From the NCBI RefSeq assembly GCF_901709675.1, contig NC_051089.1, positions 9,981,476 to 10,045,475 on the forward strand: a stretch of 64,000 nucleotides of DNA. The letters are read 5' to 3'. Made by a program: the position numbers and the translations under genes. The notes beneath the pieces were generated by a model. The model worked only from the letters and a program-made list of their open reading frames with translations. It was not told the DNA's origin and ran no database searches. Position 1 is the first letter of the stretch. Each line of letters starts with the position of its first letter. Below, piece by piece: positions 23,321 through 35,961 of this stretch. Source of the DNA: Syngnathus acus. Lineage: Eukaryota; Chordata; Actinopteri; Syngnathiformes; Syngnathidae.

Positions 23321-24200
23321 CTTTTATATGTCGGTTACATGTTTATAATGCAGTGAAAAATATGAATTTATTTTTTTAAGAATCACCCAAAGGTGTCATA
23401 TTTGTGGTGAACTCGCCCAGGTAGCTTGCAGCCAAAAGCCCCGAGCAGAACTCTGCGCTTGTGTTCAGCAGACTGGAGGCGACCCGCGGTAAGTTATGGG
23501 CTTCTTTTCTCTCCCTCTCCTTTTCTCTTCCTCTCTACTGCCGCTGATTACGATGCTGCTGATTGATTGGTTAGAGGCTGTGGATTATCACGGGCCGCTC
23601 GTCACCAGGTACCTGATGATGAGAGGAGGGGGAGATGGGTGAGGAGGAAGGGGGAGGAGGAAGATTGAGGGGAGGGAGGGCTAGGCGGGATGGAAATTAG
23701 ATGAGCGCGGCCAATACTCACAACACCACATCTAACTAAGTTGCTCTGATTTCTCTCTTTACCATGCCAGAGCATATTTGTGTTGTGTGTGTGTGCGCGT
23801 CTGGTAAAAATGTATACTGGTGCCTTTTCGTATAACATCTTCGTGTGTGTGTGAGGTCCCACTCGGCACACTTTGTCAGCTGGCTTTCCTGAGTGAAGCT
23901 TTCGGGGAGTGGTTTACTGATGAGGGGGAAGCCAGAGGGGCCTTTTTTTGTGAATATGCAGATGAGGGGCACGTGTAAACGGGAGGGGGGCTGGACGGGA
24001 GCGCGTGTGCCACGCGCTCTACTGTTTAGACGCTCTCCGTTGGGAGCCTGATCCTCAACAGATTGCCGCCTCCCCGTGTGATCTTGCCACCGCTTTGTTT
24101 AGGGCATTCTTTGACAAAAATGGCGGAAGACGAGCACTGCCCAGAGAGCAGAGGGACTCGACTCAGAATTTCAGAGAGAGGAGGGTTAAAAAAAAAAATG
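23321..24200. other. No gene seen; second purine tract with G-quadruplex motif
   Basis: A polypurine tract at about 23618-23690 contains ggggagggagggctaggcgg(g) at 23669-23689, a four-run G-quadruplex pattern with loops of 1, 1 and 6. A consensus-like splice donor (cccgcg|gtaagt, junction 23488/23489) stands alone, with no supported exon. CpG is raised near 23990-24080. Confidence 0.55.
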
Positions 24201-24204
24201 ACAG

Positions 24205-24430
24205 ATGTCTTCGGGGTATATTTTCAACTCGTTGACAAGATGTGATGATTGCTATTTTGTGCTTCGCCTCCTCCCGCTGTACGTCCCCAGACATTTTTCC
24301 AAGCCATTTGCATGTCAAAGCAGTGGAGGCCACTGCACAGATTAGGATGAGATGACATAATGATGTAATGAATTAAAAGCTCCTGTTTAAGCTCTGCACT
24401 TTGCTGTCCTGGGAGGCAAGGATGGAGGGA
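24205..24430. promoter_or_regulatory. Candidate conserved noncoding element
   Basis: Complex sequence with gatgacataatgatgtaatg and gaattaaaagctcctg motifs, a ccatttgcatgtcaaag octamer-like site (atttgcat, 24306-24313) and retained CpG at cccgctgtacgtcc. The octamer-like ATTTGCAT is the POU-factor consensus. Candidate by motif content only. Confidence 0.28.
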
Positions 24431-25455
24431 GGGCAGACGTGGCATGTTTTCTTTTTACGTTCATCTCTGAGATGCTGATTGAAATAACCTTTCCCTCTTG
24501 ATTTGATTATATGACAAATGAGTTTGCGGCTAGTTTAATTGTATTTACATATTTTAGCTATTTCCCCCCCCATAATATTTTTTTTGATTACCGTCGTCAT
24601 CAGTTGTACTTCAAGTACGTCAGTTACGACTCGCAGTGCAAATTAAGCAGTTTAATTATTAACACAATTGTAGTAGTTCATTCACATTGTTGTAATATTT
24701 TAATACTATGCACAAATCCATGCAATGTTCATTTTTGGTGATTGGAGAGTTTTTGAGTTTGTCGTTTTTTTATTTACATTAAATTATAGAGGATTTGATT
24801 ATAATATTGTCAAAATGCAATTGCATGCATGAATTTTGCTTTCACATTGCCATGGACTATAGACGGGCGCAACAAACGGTGACTTTGTGATGCAGATAAA
24901 AGTGTATGTTACATCGATTGACATACTAGTCAAACAATTGTTTTTATGAAGATAGAAAAAAAATGTGAGAAACCACATCTGAGTTGCTATGGAGAAAAAC
25001 ACACCTACTGTGTGACAGGACTTGGAGCGTGGCGCCCTTGTCATCCCTTTGATAGGACCCCTCCTGCTCTTGCACACACACTGACACACATGCATATACA
25101 CCTGCTTGAGGCAAGTGTAGTGTTTGGGATAGCCGCTATATGGGCATCAAGAAGACTAGTTGAGGAGATTGATTTCTTTAAACTTCCCTCCTGTTGTCCT
25201 TGTTTGAGTAGTCTTGATGGTATGAGCAACTTGGGAGCCCGACATCAATAGTTAATGACACCATGCTGCACTGGTGTAATTTAATGGAGAGTAATTATTA
25301 ATTCATCGAGCACCAACATAAACCGACTATCAACATATGCAGGTGTAGTCAGTGTGTCCAAAAAGAGGACTGACACCAAAATGTCATGCGGTCGGTCCTG
25401 ATGATGAATTTGGAAAGCAAATGCATTCATTTATTCTGCCGCTTTCTGATTTGTG
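24431..25455. other. No gene seen; AT-rich noncoding
   Basis: AT-rich sequence with scattered homeodomain-like sites and short frames. No recognisable repeats. Confidence 0.6.
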
Positions 25456-25459
25456 GCCA

Positions 25460-25700
25460 CTGCCCCCCGGCCTGGCCCCGCGGCCGCGTCCGTGCGGGTG
25501 TGGCCGCGTGGAGTCAGCTGGCCGGTGCAGCCCGTAATGAGTATGCACTATGACAGCTGGGATAAAGTGTACGGATGCGTTTGGTGGGAGTAATCAGCTG
25601 CTGACCATGGGGTTCGAGGGGGTGATGTGAGGCTTTATGACTGCACAGCTCACGGACACGCACGCCGCACGTTCACACGCACGCACGCACACACACACTA
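25460..25700. other. Small CpG cluster followed by a (CA)n/(CGCA)n tract
   Basis: 25465-25535 is strongly GC- and CpG-rich (ccccgcggccgcgtccg), including a NotI-type gcggccgc, in a window otherwise CpG-poor. A cacg/cgca microsatellite follows at about 25652-25698. The CpG cluster is well below the usual size of a promoter CpG island, and no exon is supported. Confidence 0.5.
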
Positions 25701-27665
25701 AGCTCCATAGGGACTCTACGCTTCGTCTCACTCTTGCACTGGTGAGCACGGCCTGCGCTTTGATTCCCCCTTTTTACCCTCAGAATGTTTTCCTTTAAAA
25801 TATGCTTCCGATACGAGGAAATTCAAGATGAGAATTAATTTCAAATTTAGAGGTGTATATGAGTTGTTTTTTATTAGTACTAGGCAATGACACAAAATAA
25901 AATACATTTTGTTAAGGCAACTTAGAATGTTTTAAATAGCGACACTTTGCTTGTTGAATATAGCATCATTTGCATAAGCCTTTCTTAGCCCTGCAATATG
26001 GAATTATATGGACAGCAAAATAGAAACTTCCGGCACGCACAAATAAAATAACAAATTATAAAAGATATCTATACACATTTAGCTGCACAATAATATCGTT
26101 GGATGTGAAAGGAGTCTGTACATGAATAATTACTGTAGATACACAGATCTAAATGTGAAGAGCAAAAATAGTCAGCTACATTCAGTGTTGTAAAAATAAC
26201 TTCTTTCTACAATATGTATGCTTGTGATTGCATCACTGAAAACATCCTAAATATTTTAATTGAAGATTTTTGGAAATGGGTGGCTCAGTGATTTGCAACA
26301 ATGGGTGCACATTCAACCCTGCTGCTAATTGAAATTGAACAGTAATAACTGCATAAAGGCCCCAAAGTAGTATTGATCAACTAATACACAAGCAACTTTC
26401 ATTTTCTTCTCTACTGTTTTTCATTCTGAACCCCCTGCTGTGTCGTGCTGAGCTTCTGAATGTTTTTGAGTGTCTGGGCGAATGGTTACCGAGTATGATA
26501 TGACCTTGCTTTCGCTTTCATCTCCCCGCTTGCCACAAACACAAGTTTGAGTGCACGTGTGAGAGTTGTGGCCCTTGAACTCTTGACCCCAGCGCTCTGG
26601 CCAGCACTTTTCCCCATGCTGCTCCTCCAGTTTCACTATAGTCAATGACGTGGATAGGTGGGAAAGGGGATTATTGGTATTGATCTACCCAAGGGGATCA
26701 TTAGGCATCACTATCAATTCACAGCTCCTAGAACACAGCACCAGCCCGTACAGACATTGCCAATTTGTCCCCATTAGAGAAGAAGCTTTGCGGGTGTCTG
26801 CTGTGAGAGCTGCTCGGGCCTGGGCGGCAAGCAGGCGTCAAGTGACCATGCACTTGCTGGTCATCTAAATCATCACGCAAATAAACATTCAATGCAATAG
26901 TTATTTAATATATACATATTATCAAATATATGTGTATAAAATATGTATGTAAGTCTTTTTTTTAAACTCTTTGGACATTCCACTTGGCTGTAGTTTCTTC
27001 CACATATATAGTACATTATTTACCAAGGGGTAATTGGCACTGTAATAGAATACTTGAGTGAGGCTTATGCAGTCTGGCCCACTTATCTGTATAAGCTGGC
27101 TGTTCTGGAGACTAAAGCTGTTGGATCCGGTCTCACTGACGTTAACTCTCTGCCAAAGTCAGGTGTTAAGGTAGCAGCGCTACCGTTTTTTTTTGCAAGT
27201 TATTGGAATTTAATGCGTCACAAGTTGATTAAAATATATAAACATTTGAAAAAAAAAATGTTGGGCTCGTCACAATAGGCACATCACTTGGTATTTTATA
27301 TCACAATGATAACAAATTCAGTTTGTTTTAATGCAGATAAATGCAGATAAAATATATTTAAAAACATTTATACAGTATATGGTCAGTATAGAGAATTTAC
27401 ATACTACACTGCCATCTGTTTCCAACCACCTAACTGAGACATGGCACACACACACACAGAACCAAAGAGTCGGCCACGTTTGGTGTTGACCAAGCGGTTA
27501 AGTGAACAGCAGGTGATTGTTTTTCTCACGCCCCTTGACCTCTCCCTGCCCTTCTTTTGGTGGTCGCCAACAAAATCTAAATCATGCAGAACGGGGACAC
27601 CTCCTGCACTGATTGTCCTTTCACTTTTGCCTCATCCACTCTGAACATTCGTTTACTAACCATAC
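25701..27665. other. No gene seen; AT-rich noncoding
   Basis: Largely AT-rich with a (ca)n run at about 27445-27460. A 'gggtggctcagtg' string near 26278-26290 looks like a tRNA A box but has no proper B box and no SINE body. Confidence 0.6.
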
Positions 27666-27680
27666 ACTTAAAAAAAAAAG

Positions 27681-27734
27681 TGTGTATGTATATATGTACA
27701 TATATATACTACATACACACACATATATATATAT

Positions 27735-27804
<70 letters not shown>
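27681..27804. repeat. Compound microsatellite (TG/TA)n-(CA)n-(AT)n
   Basis: Alternating tgta/tata words lead into (ca)n and then an uninterrupted (at)n of about 28 units (27749-27804). Such a long pure dinucleotide array is likely to vary in length and may be misassembled. Open frames of IYIYI and HIYIY type through it are artefacts. Confidence 0.97.
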
Positions 27805-27807
<3 letters not shown>

Positions 27808-30800
27808 AAACAGAGTGAAGAAGACGATGAATGATTAGAGAGCGACCAGGGTGCGAAGGCCAACAGATCTTTTAATCATCTTCGAAATGATCAAAAACAT
27901 CTGAGCAAGCACTTTGCCCTCTTTCTCCCCCCCTCCTGACTGATCTGGCCCTGACTAGCGCAGACATTAACACCACATGAAGACCGGCGTGGAAAACGTA
28001 CTCCTCCGGAGCAGCACATGGGGCCCTCACAACCTGAGCTTTTTGCATGTGGAAATCAAAGGCCCGGTGGTAATGACTTCAGTGTGGGCAAAGTGCAGTG
28101 ATCCTTTTAGCTCCTATTCCCCCGTCAACATGCTGCTTTAACACATCCTTATTCACCGGCTTTTCACATGGCGCTGCGGCGCTCTCCCACGCGAGGTCAT
28201 TGACCACACCAGTGACATGTGGAGCCAACTAGTCATCCACACCTCATCAAGCACAACTGGAAATAGAACCATGCAGAAGTGTATATAGGAATTTATTAGA
28301 TTGTCAGTTAAATAATCTAAATCATACAATTGGATCAAAATGTGAAATGTTTTTTGGCTGCTTTGATGCAGGGCCACCAACAGAGGGCAGTGTGGTCTGA
28401 CTGCCAAACTAGAGGCTTGATCACAAAAAGACAAAGAAACGTCTGCTGTATAAAGTAAAGACATTATTTTTCAAATATATATATACTGTCAATAAAAAAA
28501 CACAAATAAAAAAAACACAACTAATTTTATTAGAAGCTCTTCTCAATGTCCTGTTATTTGATTTTTGCTAGTTTGCATTTTTGTCATCTAATTGCTAATT
28601 GCTTGTACTTTTTCGTAATGGTTTGCATCTATTGTTCATGTACATGTACAAAGTGAGTTTGCTGAAAATAATGTCATCTGAAGTAATTACATTACACACA
28701 AAAGCGCAGGGGCATTTGTCAAATGAAAAAGTCCATAGGGTTCATGATTGTGGGCCATTTTGAGGCAGCGGAGGCAGTCAGTCTGGGAGTAATCAGATAA
28801 AAACAATAGTCTTTCATGAGCCTTAAAAATGTACAAATGAAAAATAAACAGAAGCCAGCAGTGGGAGATATGCGCACTTCCGCTTGTGTGGATTTTTATT
28901 TCAAGCGGGGAGCCACCGTTCAAACTGCTCCAGAGTGTGCATATGTGTCGGCCTGTATGTTTTTTTTTCTTTGTGAGCCTGTAAGAATGTGTGTTTTTAG
29001 GAGGGGAAAGAGGAGATGGATGAATGGGGGAACTTCAGGGGCCCCGGGTGTTTTAATTACCCACTGCTCTGTCGTTTGGTCCGAGCTGACTATCCCTCCC
29101 CGGCTTTTATCCCCGTCTCATGATTCCAGCGCTACCTTTATCCCTAAGCCTTCAGCTCTTCTGGCCAAACAAAGAAAAAAGGGAGGACAAAGAAGGGGTT
29201 TTAATGCCGTAGCTATGCCACATTTACCATTAATATCCCTCAATCTCCCCGCCTTTTTATGTAGTGCACAGCAGAGTAACCTCAATAAAGTGACCCCAGC
29301 GATCTGTTGGGATGGAGGATCCTCTTGTACGAGGCTAGAGCTCTGGTGTAGTTCTGCTTAAAAGCTGAAGTCAAGTGCTGCCAGCATCGTGAACAAGTGA
29401 GGTGAAGGAGCACATTTTAGATCTTCTTTTTTTCCTCCTCCCTTCACTTGTTCGCACTGCTCCTTTTTTGCCAGCAGATCATCCAAATGCCAAGCGTTCC
29501 GGGAAGACTTCTTCTTTTTCTGTCTGTTGACGCTATTGGCTGACTGGCGGCTTTTGTGGATGGACATAGCGGTCACATGACCTTGAACGAGGAAGCATTT
29601 GTTGAGCATCCACGAGCAATATGAGCTACTTGCAGAACAATATTGAATGGATCAAAAACTTTTTGGGTTTTCTTTAGTGTCAATTGGAATCGTATTTATT
29701 GGTCAAGTATGTTTAAAACACAAGGATTATATCTCCGGTAGCTGACGGCAGCGTACTATAAGAAAACATCTTAAACTGTTTTCATCAATCGCTATGTACT
29801 ACATGTTTTTTTTTCTGCTTTTGATTAAATATATTAATAAACTTCACTCACTGTTTAGTTTTTAATAATAAGGATGGAAGAATCCCTGCTACTGCTCCAC
29901 ATTTTCACTTACCCTGTATTTTGTTTGTGTCTACGACGTAAAGGCCCGTCTGTGTGTGCATATTTTCAGTATTTTGTGGATCCCTCTGCGTTGGTGTGTA
30001 ATTTGTTGACCATAGTACATCACCATGACAACATGGTTTTGATGTGGTTGCCTTCCTGACATACCCCTGTTGTTTGGGGGTGGGGGGTATTTTTGGTCTG
30101 GCGCTGTGGTGAATTGCTTTACCGCCTGTTCAGCCAGCAAGTCACATGGAGGAAAAAATAAAAAGGTGTTGGAAGGTGGTAAGGGAGGGGTCTGCATAGT
30201 GGGGGGGCAGTATGAGGACTCTAATGGGCGTCTGGTCTGCTTGTCCTCAGTCGTGGCATTAGAGACAAAGCAGATGAATTGTGCAATGGATTCGAAGAGA
30301 TTGGAGACAAGTGCATGTCAGTAGCCCCTCCGTTCCCCTGCCCCCCCCCTCCTCCAGGATCCCTCCCTCTCTATCTCGCCTTTCTTTTTGTCTGACATCT
30401 TGGAGGAAAAAAAAAGGCGGGCGTGACAGCAGTGCGCCGCTTGAGCAAAACATTAAAAACAAAATGCAATCCTCACCCATTTTTCTTTTATATTAGATAT
30501 TCAGGCAGACATTCGGCACACGGATCCCATATTAATTGCGAAACGCCACACATGACAAATGTACACAATATTAATCGCTAAGCAAACATCAAGGACATTT
30601 TGATTCATGCTGTCTGAAATGCTTGCAATAAATGACAGCATTTATACACAATGCATTTGAAGAAATGAGGCACTGATCTAATCAGCTTTAAAAGATCCAC
30701 TGAAATCCGTTTTCTCACTCTTTTATTTTTATGTGTTTCCATGGCAAGAGAAAATATGCTCTTCTGCTCTTTGTCCTCTTCACTTTGAGCTTCAGCGTGT

Positions 30801-32035
30801 GGCTGTCCCTTGCAGTGGCTTTTTCAAACAAGAACAGCATTTTAGCATAAAATTTCAAGCGCCCCTCCCTTCCAACCTGACTGTCTTGAGATACAGCAGT
30901 CATTCTTTGTTCTTTCGAGTTGTCTAATGCGGCTCTTTTGGTCAGACAGCGTCTTTTGCTTGAGTGAAGGATCGCGATTTTTGGAGATGTGTTTGCTGTT
31001 TGTTTGGATGTAAACCTTACTCTGGAGTTTTCGCCTCTGAACTGCATTTGAGCTACAACGAAAAAGCAAGATTGGTTAAAAACAAATTGTCAGCCTAATA
31101 GCACAATTGGCTCAAGTAATTTTAAATTGACTGTCCCAATATGCCAATGTGCTTGATAAAAAAAAATTGGTAACTTTACGGCATAATTGCCCAAATCATT
31201 TTTAATTTGCTGTAATAAATAAAAAGAAAATACTGATAAGGTTATAGTAATCCGCAAAAGTTAAATGAAGGCAACCAGACTTTTGATTAATTTATTTTTC
31301 TTCTTTCCCAAAAACGACTTATAGGTAAATCTGCTACTAGGCTAACGATATGTTTCTCTTTATTTCTGTCAAGTGACCATTCTGACAGCACTGGCCTGCC
31401 AACTTTTGTTTTGCGTTGACAGCATTTATTATTCATTTTTACATCACTTGTATTTTACTATGAATAATGGAAGAGGTATGAGAGGAGGAGGAGGATGAGC
31501 TATGAGAGAGGGGTGCCATGCAGCATGTGTCCTTGGCTCTTGTCGGCTACTGAGCTCCTTCGAGTAAGGGGAGCAGATGGGGGTTCGGAGGAAGGCGAGC
31601 TGTACCTGGTGTGGGGCCAAGATCCATGGTCCTGCTTTCTCCTAGCTGCAACTCTTGTTGAATTTAATATCAATGTATAAATCAAAAGCTCCCTGTCAGA
31701 CAGACAGCACAGCCTTCATTAAATTCAAATGAGAAACAGGCCTCTTTGGATCCAATTTTAATAAAAGCAGGTAATCATTTGGGTAAAAATGGGTAATCTT
31801 TATACAACCCAATGTCTAGTTGACATCCGTTTTTTCCAAAAGAGATAGAATCTCGCATTGCATTTTGCCAGAATTTTCAATTTGTGCCTCATCAAAACAC
31901 CATGAATAGCAAAACTGAGAATAGCAGATCTTTAATCAAATTTTTGCAAAAAACTGAGATTGTCCCAAAAAGCTTGACTGGGCTGGATGCACTCACGTCA
32001 GTTCTGTGCGAGTCTCAGAGATCAAGGCAAGCTAT
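27805..32035. other. No gene seen; noncoding
   Basis: The longest open frame of the window lies here (28816-29361, plus). It has no domain, no repeats of residues, no conserved-looking blocks and no splice context, and it is most simply chance. Other frames are short. No named repeats recognised over these 4 kb. A C run and CT-rich tract lie near 30339-30395. Confidence 0.6.
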
Positions 32036-32087
32036 TCACACTACACCAGCTAACTAGCAATGGGTTGTAGTTGGCTATCTAGTGTGA
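32036..32087. other. Imperfect hairpin-forming inverted repeat
   Basis: The left arm (tcacactacaccagctaact, then agcaa) and the right arm (ttgtagttggctatctagtg, then tga) pair over roughly 24 bases with a 3-4 base loop. Eight outer pairs are perfect (tcacacta/tagtgtga), with mismatches and a bulge inside. It could be a short palindrome left by a MITE or a chance foldback. A microRNA precursor would usually be longer. Confidence 0.5.
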
Positions 32088-33280
32088 CTAAACACGTGGA
32101 GTCACAAAGAAAACTGGGCCCTAAAAGCAACGCCTTAGACCTCTCAGCCATCCTCACATGTAATTAATTATGTCATATCACTCAGAGAGTATGACAATAT
32201 CCCTCTCCTCCGACCAATAAATAAAAAAGCGAATAAATAAATGTAAGTTAAATATAAAATTAATTAACTCGATACAAATCTTCACAATGACTAAATCCAA
32301 TCAATCATGTGACTTGAGCTCTTAAGCAAACTTTTTAACACACAATGAGATCATGTTGAAAACAAACAGAAGACTGTGCTAATCTTGTTTTTGTTTAGTC
32401 AATCTTCTGCTAATTCATCTTCTGGTTTTGTGCATTATTCCACCTATTATTGTTCATAATATCTTTTTAACCACTTCTCCAATCCTCTTTTGTGCATTAC
32501 ATTTATTCTGCCTTATTATAAAACAGGGATCAGAGTGGTTTACTGTTTCAGGTGCTTGACATTATTGTGCACCATGCAGCATGTGATCAGAAGAGGGCAC
32601 TATGAGTCGCTGATCAGCTTTCTCTAAAATCTCTTTTTTGTCCTGTCTGCTTGCTCTCCCTCACATACTTTTCTTCACTCAGTAACAGCACTTTTTCTTT
32701 TTTTTTGTATTTTGAAGCCAGAGCCAAAATGAATCTGTCATGGGGAAGAATACACAGGTGGCCAGTGAAAATATGCATAGTTGTGTAAATGTAGATACTT
32801 GATACTTGCCTTCACTTGCAGGTGTAGAAAGGTGCATTTAATATTCGGCTGACACCTAAATTTTCAACATCATTATTCCTCTATTCATATGGAATTCATC
32901 AATGTGTATTTTACTTGCAAGCATTATGTGGATTTGCACATTTTTTAGTCATGTGTCAAATGTAAAATAGGTATGCATTTATGGATACAATAATATGACT
33001 TGTGTCTAGTAATATTTCTTGAATATTCAGTTAATGACTATTAAAAGTGTTTAGTAGTATTTCTTTGGATTAATATCACTATAAAGTGCATTTGGTATCC
33101 TTATTAAAATCTGTATTATACTAAAAATATAGTGAAATAGTAAAACTTGTCTCATAAGTGACCAAGCAAACTGCTACGGTCTTTCATTTTATAATATATG
33201 CCCACTCCCAACCACACTTAGGTGCGTTTGAATTTGGCTTGTCCCACACACTGCACCGTTACTACTGTGTGTAATATTGT
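32088..33280. other. No gene seen; AT-rich noncoding
   Basis: AT-rich sequence, particularly 32160-32300 and 32900-33200. No coding signal. Confidence 0.65.
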
Positions 33281-33281
33281 G

Positions 33282-33584
33282 GGCGGCACGGTGTAGCATT
33301 GGTTAGCACGTCTGCCTCACAGTTCTGAAGTGCAGGGTTCGATTCTGGCCTTCTTGTGTGGTGTTTGCATGTTCTCCCTGTGCCTGCGTGGGTTCCCTTC
33401 GGGTATTCCGATTTCCTCTCACATTCCAAAAACATGCACGGGTAGGCCAATTCACAACTTCAAATTTTCCATAGGTATGATTGTGAGTGTGGATGGTTGT
33501 TCGTCTATATGTGCGACCGGTTCAGGGTGTATCAGCAAGCCTGTGACCCTTTTGCGGATAAGCGGTTCGGAAGATGAATGAATA
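33282..33584 (+). repeat. Dispersed SINE-like fish repeat with L2-like tail
   Basis: The head (ggcggcacggtgtagcattg) resembles a tRNA-type promoter region. A near-consensus B box follows (ggttcgattct, 33336-33346). The body has the familiar 'gtttgcatgttctccctgtg' and 'cattccaaaaacatgcacgg' words, and the tail is 'ggataagcggttcggaagatg' followed by gaatgaat. I know this as one of the most abundant fish dispersed repeats. The copy lacks the middle part usually found between 'tgtgcgaccggttcagggtg' and 'gtgacccttttgcgg', so it carries an internal deletion. The open frame across it is fortuitous. Confidence 0.85.
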
Positions 33585-34845
33585 TTATCAATATAAACAT
33601 GTCCACTCTGTCATTGTGTAATCCAACCTTTTTAAAAATGCCGTTTCTGTTGCTCAAGAGCAACACATCTTAGTATGTTGTATTCAAAAACCAATTTCCA
33701 AAGTGCCTTGAAAGTAACTTTACTCTTCAACTTTTTTTCTTTGTGTGATCCTTCAGTTTGTTGCGTTTTTTCTCCTACCTGTGTGATACTTGCTGCTCCT
33801 TTGTTGCAGAGGAGGACAAGTAGCAAGCACACTTCTACCATCATTTGTCCTCCTTTTAATAGTCAGATAATCGCGGTCATCTCTACCAAGAGCATTGTGG
33901 ACTCCACCGGCAGGTCATAGGAGACCCCCACCCAACCTGTGCGTCTCCCCTTCTTCTCCTTGTCCCCTTTTCCTGTTGCTGCCGTAGCCCGTCAGGATTC
34001 TGCGGGCCCCTGCTGCTCGGCCCTCTCCTTCCATAAATCTTCATATGTGTTTGAGGCAAGGTGGAGGCTGCAGACAACAATAAGCACTCGTACTCTCCAT
34101 CAAAGGGTTATCTGACTCTCACAGGCACAGTGACAGAGCGCTCTATGACTCTGAACAGGGAGCCAGTGCTGTGTCTTTGATAGCCAAGAAGTCCATTCAT
34201 TTATTAACAGACAGCTCCCCAAACAAAATCCTCCAAAGTTGCTCAAACAAGTTCGAATTGGGGAAAGTGAGAGATGGTGTAGTAAATTTGGATGGTAGTA
34301 AAAGTCAAAGTAGCTTAATTTATGTGGAACTTGTGTCTTTTAAACCAAGGACGAGTAACTGCCGGCCTCGGGATGGCCTTCGATTCATTTTTGAAAATGA
34401 AACCGGCTACTGTAGTGGAGCAGTTTTAAGTTGCAATAACAGTATCCAACAGTAGATGGGAGAGATTGCTCAAGAGCACCTTCAAACCCAAGACTCTATT
34501 TTTTTAACCAGAGAAGAAAGGAGAGTGGCACCTGGCCAGTCAGGACAAGAAAATGGTGTCTTCCAGATAAAATCAGAAGCGGATTGCATATCTGGCTAGT
34601 TAGTTTAGAGAAACTATCAGCAATTAAATATTTCGTTCAGATGGATGCAAAATCATGTCCCTTTTCATCCATCAAGTTTCCCTTTCCTGTCTAATCTTCT
34701 AAACTCCTCAAACTTTGCTACTCATCGCTGTTTTACTGTAGCTATTGTGTGAAAAGGGGTATTCAACTAAGAATGTTCCTCATTTTTGATTCTTGATGTT
34801 GTATTTTTGTCACTAAGTCTGACTGTATAAGGAGCAGTATTTTTA
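33585..34845. other. No gene seen; noncoding
   Basis: Short frames only, including a 94-codon frame at 34171-34455 without domain character. No repeat family recognised. Confidence 0.6.
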
Positions 34846-34846
34846 G

Positions 34847-34881
34847 TGTGTGTGTGTGTGTGTGTTGGGGGGGTTGGGGGG
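34847..34881. repeat. (GT)n microsatellite followed by G runs
   Basis: About ten GT units (34847-34866) lead directly into runs of seven and six G. Simple sequence. Confidence 0.9.
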
Positions 34882-35905
34882 CTGATGATGCAGAGGCCTA
34901 TTCCTCAGTGCCGTATCCGCGTGTCAGCCAGGACTGCTGTTATGGATTACCGAGCCCAAATTTTGCACCTTAAAAAGTGAGGATGAGAATAAACCTTTTG
35001 TTCGTGTCACCTATCATCTTGAAATATTTACCGTTCCTCGCCCCGCAGCTCCCTGTCCCCCTCCGGTGTGATAAAATGTTTCTTGCTCCGCGTCTTAACC
35101 CTTTCCTCCTTCATCCCACCTCCAGCTCCATCTCCGCCAGGATCAGACGGAATATAAACCTGCCCAAATCCTGTTAGCTGCATCCATTTCTCCCCAAGGA
35201 AGCCATTTATGCCGGGTGGTTTCTTTGGAAATCATATGAGCATTTGACCAGGTGTCTGCGACACTTTTCAGTGGCATGTTTGTGTGTTTAGTGTGTGAAC
35301 TCCCACTGTCGTGTTGTGTTCTCGGTTCCGAGAGAAGAAATGCATGCGCATACTTTTGCTTTTTGTATGTCTGTGTGGTGTAGACTGTGGCTGTGCTTAC
35401 TTTTAAGAGAAAAGGAAATGAAATTCCATGCCGAATGAATTATGGAGAATGTATCGTTGCCTCCTGTGTGTTTTTCAATGCGTGTGCGTGAGTGAGTGGA
35501 ATTCATGTGCCAAAATAAAACAGGAGAAACTGCAGTGGCTTTTTGCCGTTGTGAACTGTATGAATCGCCTGCTGTTGACTTGCAGCGCTGAATATTCGGG
35601 TTTCCACCATCTCTATGTATTTCTTCTAAAGACAATTACATCGCTCGGCGAAGGTGCACCTTTTCTGTTTCTACCATTACTTTCTTCAAAAAAGACAAAA
35701 CTACAAGAAGTAGCAGCCAGATACATGTTTGTAAGAGGGTGTCGCAGTGCCTTGCACTGGAGTCACTCCCCACACATCTTAATTTTCGAGGGGATAGCTG
35801 TGGAGATGCAAACGCTGTAGTTGTATGCATCCAAAAGACCAAACAACAAAACTAAACAAAAGTGACCTAATGCAAGTTGATTGTCTGATTGAAACGTTTA
35901 TTTTA
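34882..35905. other. No gene seen; noncoding
   Basis: Overlapping frames on both strands at 35288-35820 conflict with one another and lack conserved-looking blocks. No repeat recognised. Confidence 0.6.
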
Positions 35906-35907
35906 AT

Positions 35908-35961
35908 AATATATATTTTATCTTATTTTATCTCATTTGATCTTATTTTATCATTTCTATC
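35908..35961. repeat. Imperfect ATTTTATCTT-type simple repeat
   Basis: Words tttatcttattttatctc and tgatcttattttatc recur with a unit of about 10 bases. It is a degenerate array. Confidence 0.7.

Noticed and set aside
26275-26345. Second SINE starting 'gggtggctcagtg'
   Set aside because: No B box at the right distance and no recognisable SINE body.
27584-27863. Several frames of alternating I/Y and H/I/Y residues
   Set aside because: Direct translation of the (AT)n/(CA)n microsatellite.
28816-29361. Longest open frame of the window (181 codons, plus strand)
   Set aside because: No domain, signal or repeat structure; composition follows the local DNA; no splice sites or conserved-looking blocks. 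A frame of this length is expected occasionally in 64 kb.
35288-35820. Open frames of 115 and 130 codons on opposite strands
   Set aside because: They overlap in opposite directions and neither has conserved character or splice context.
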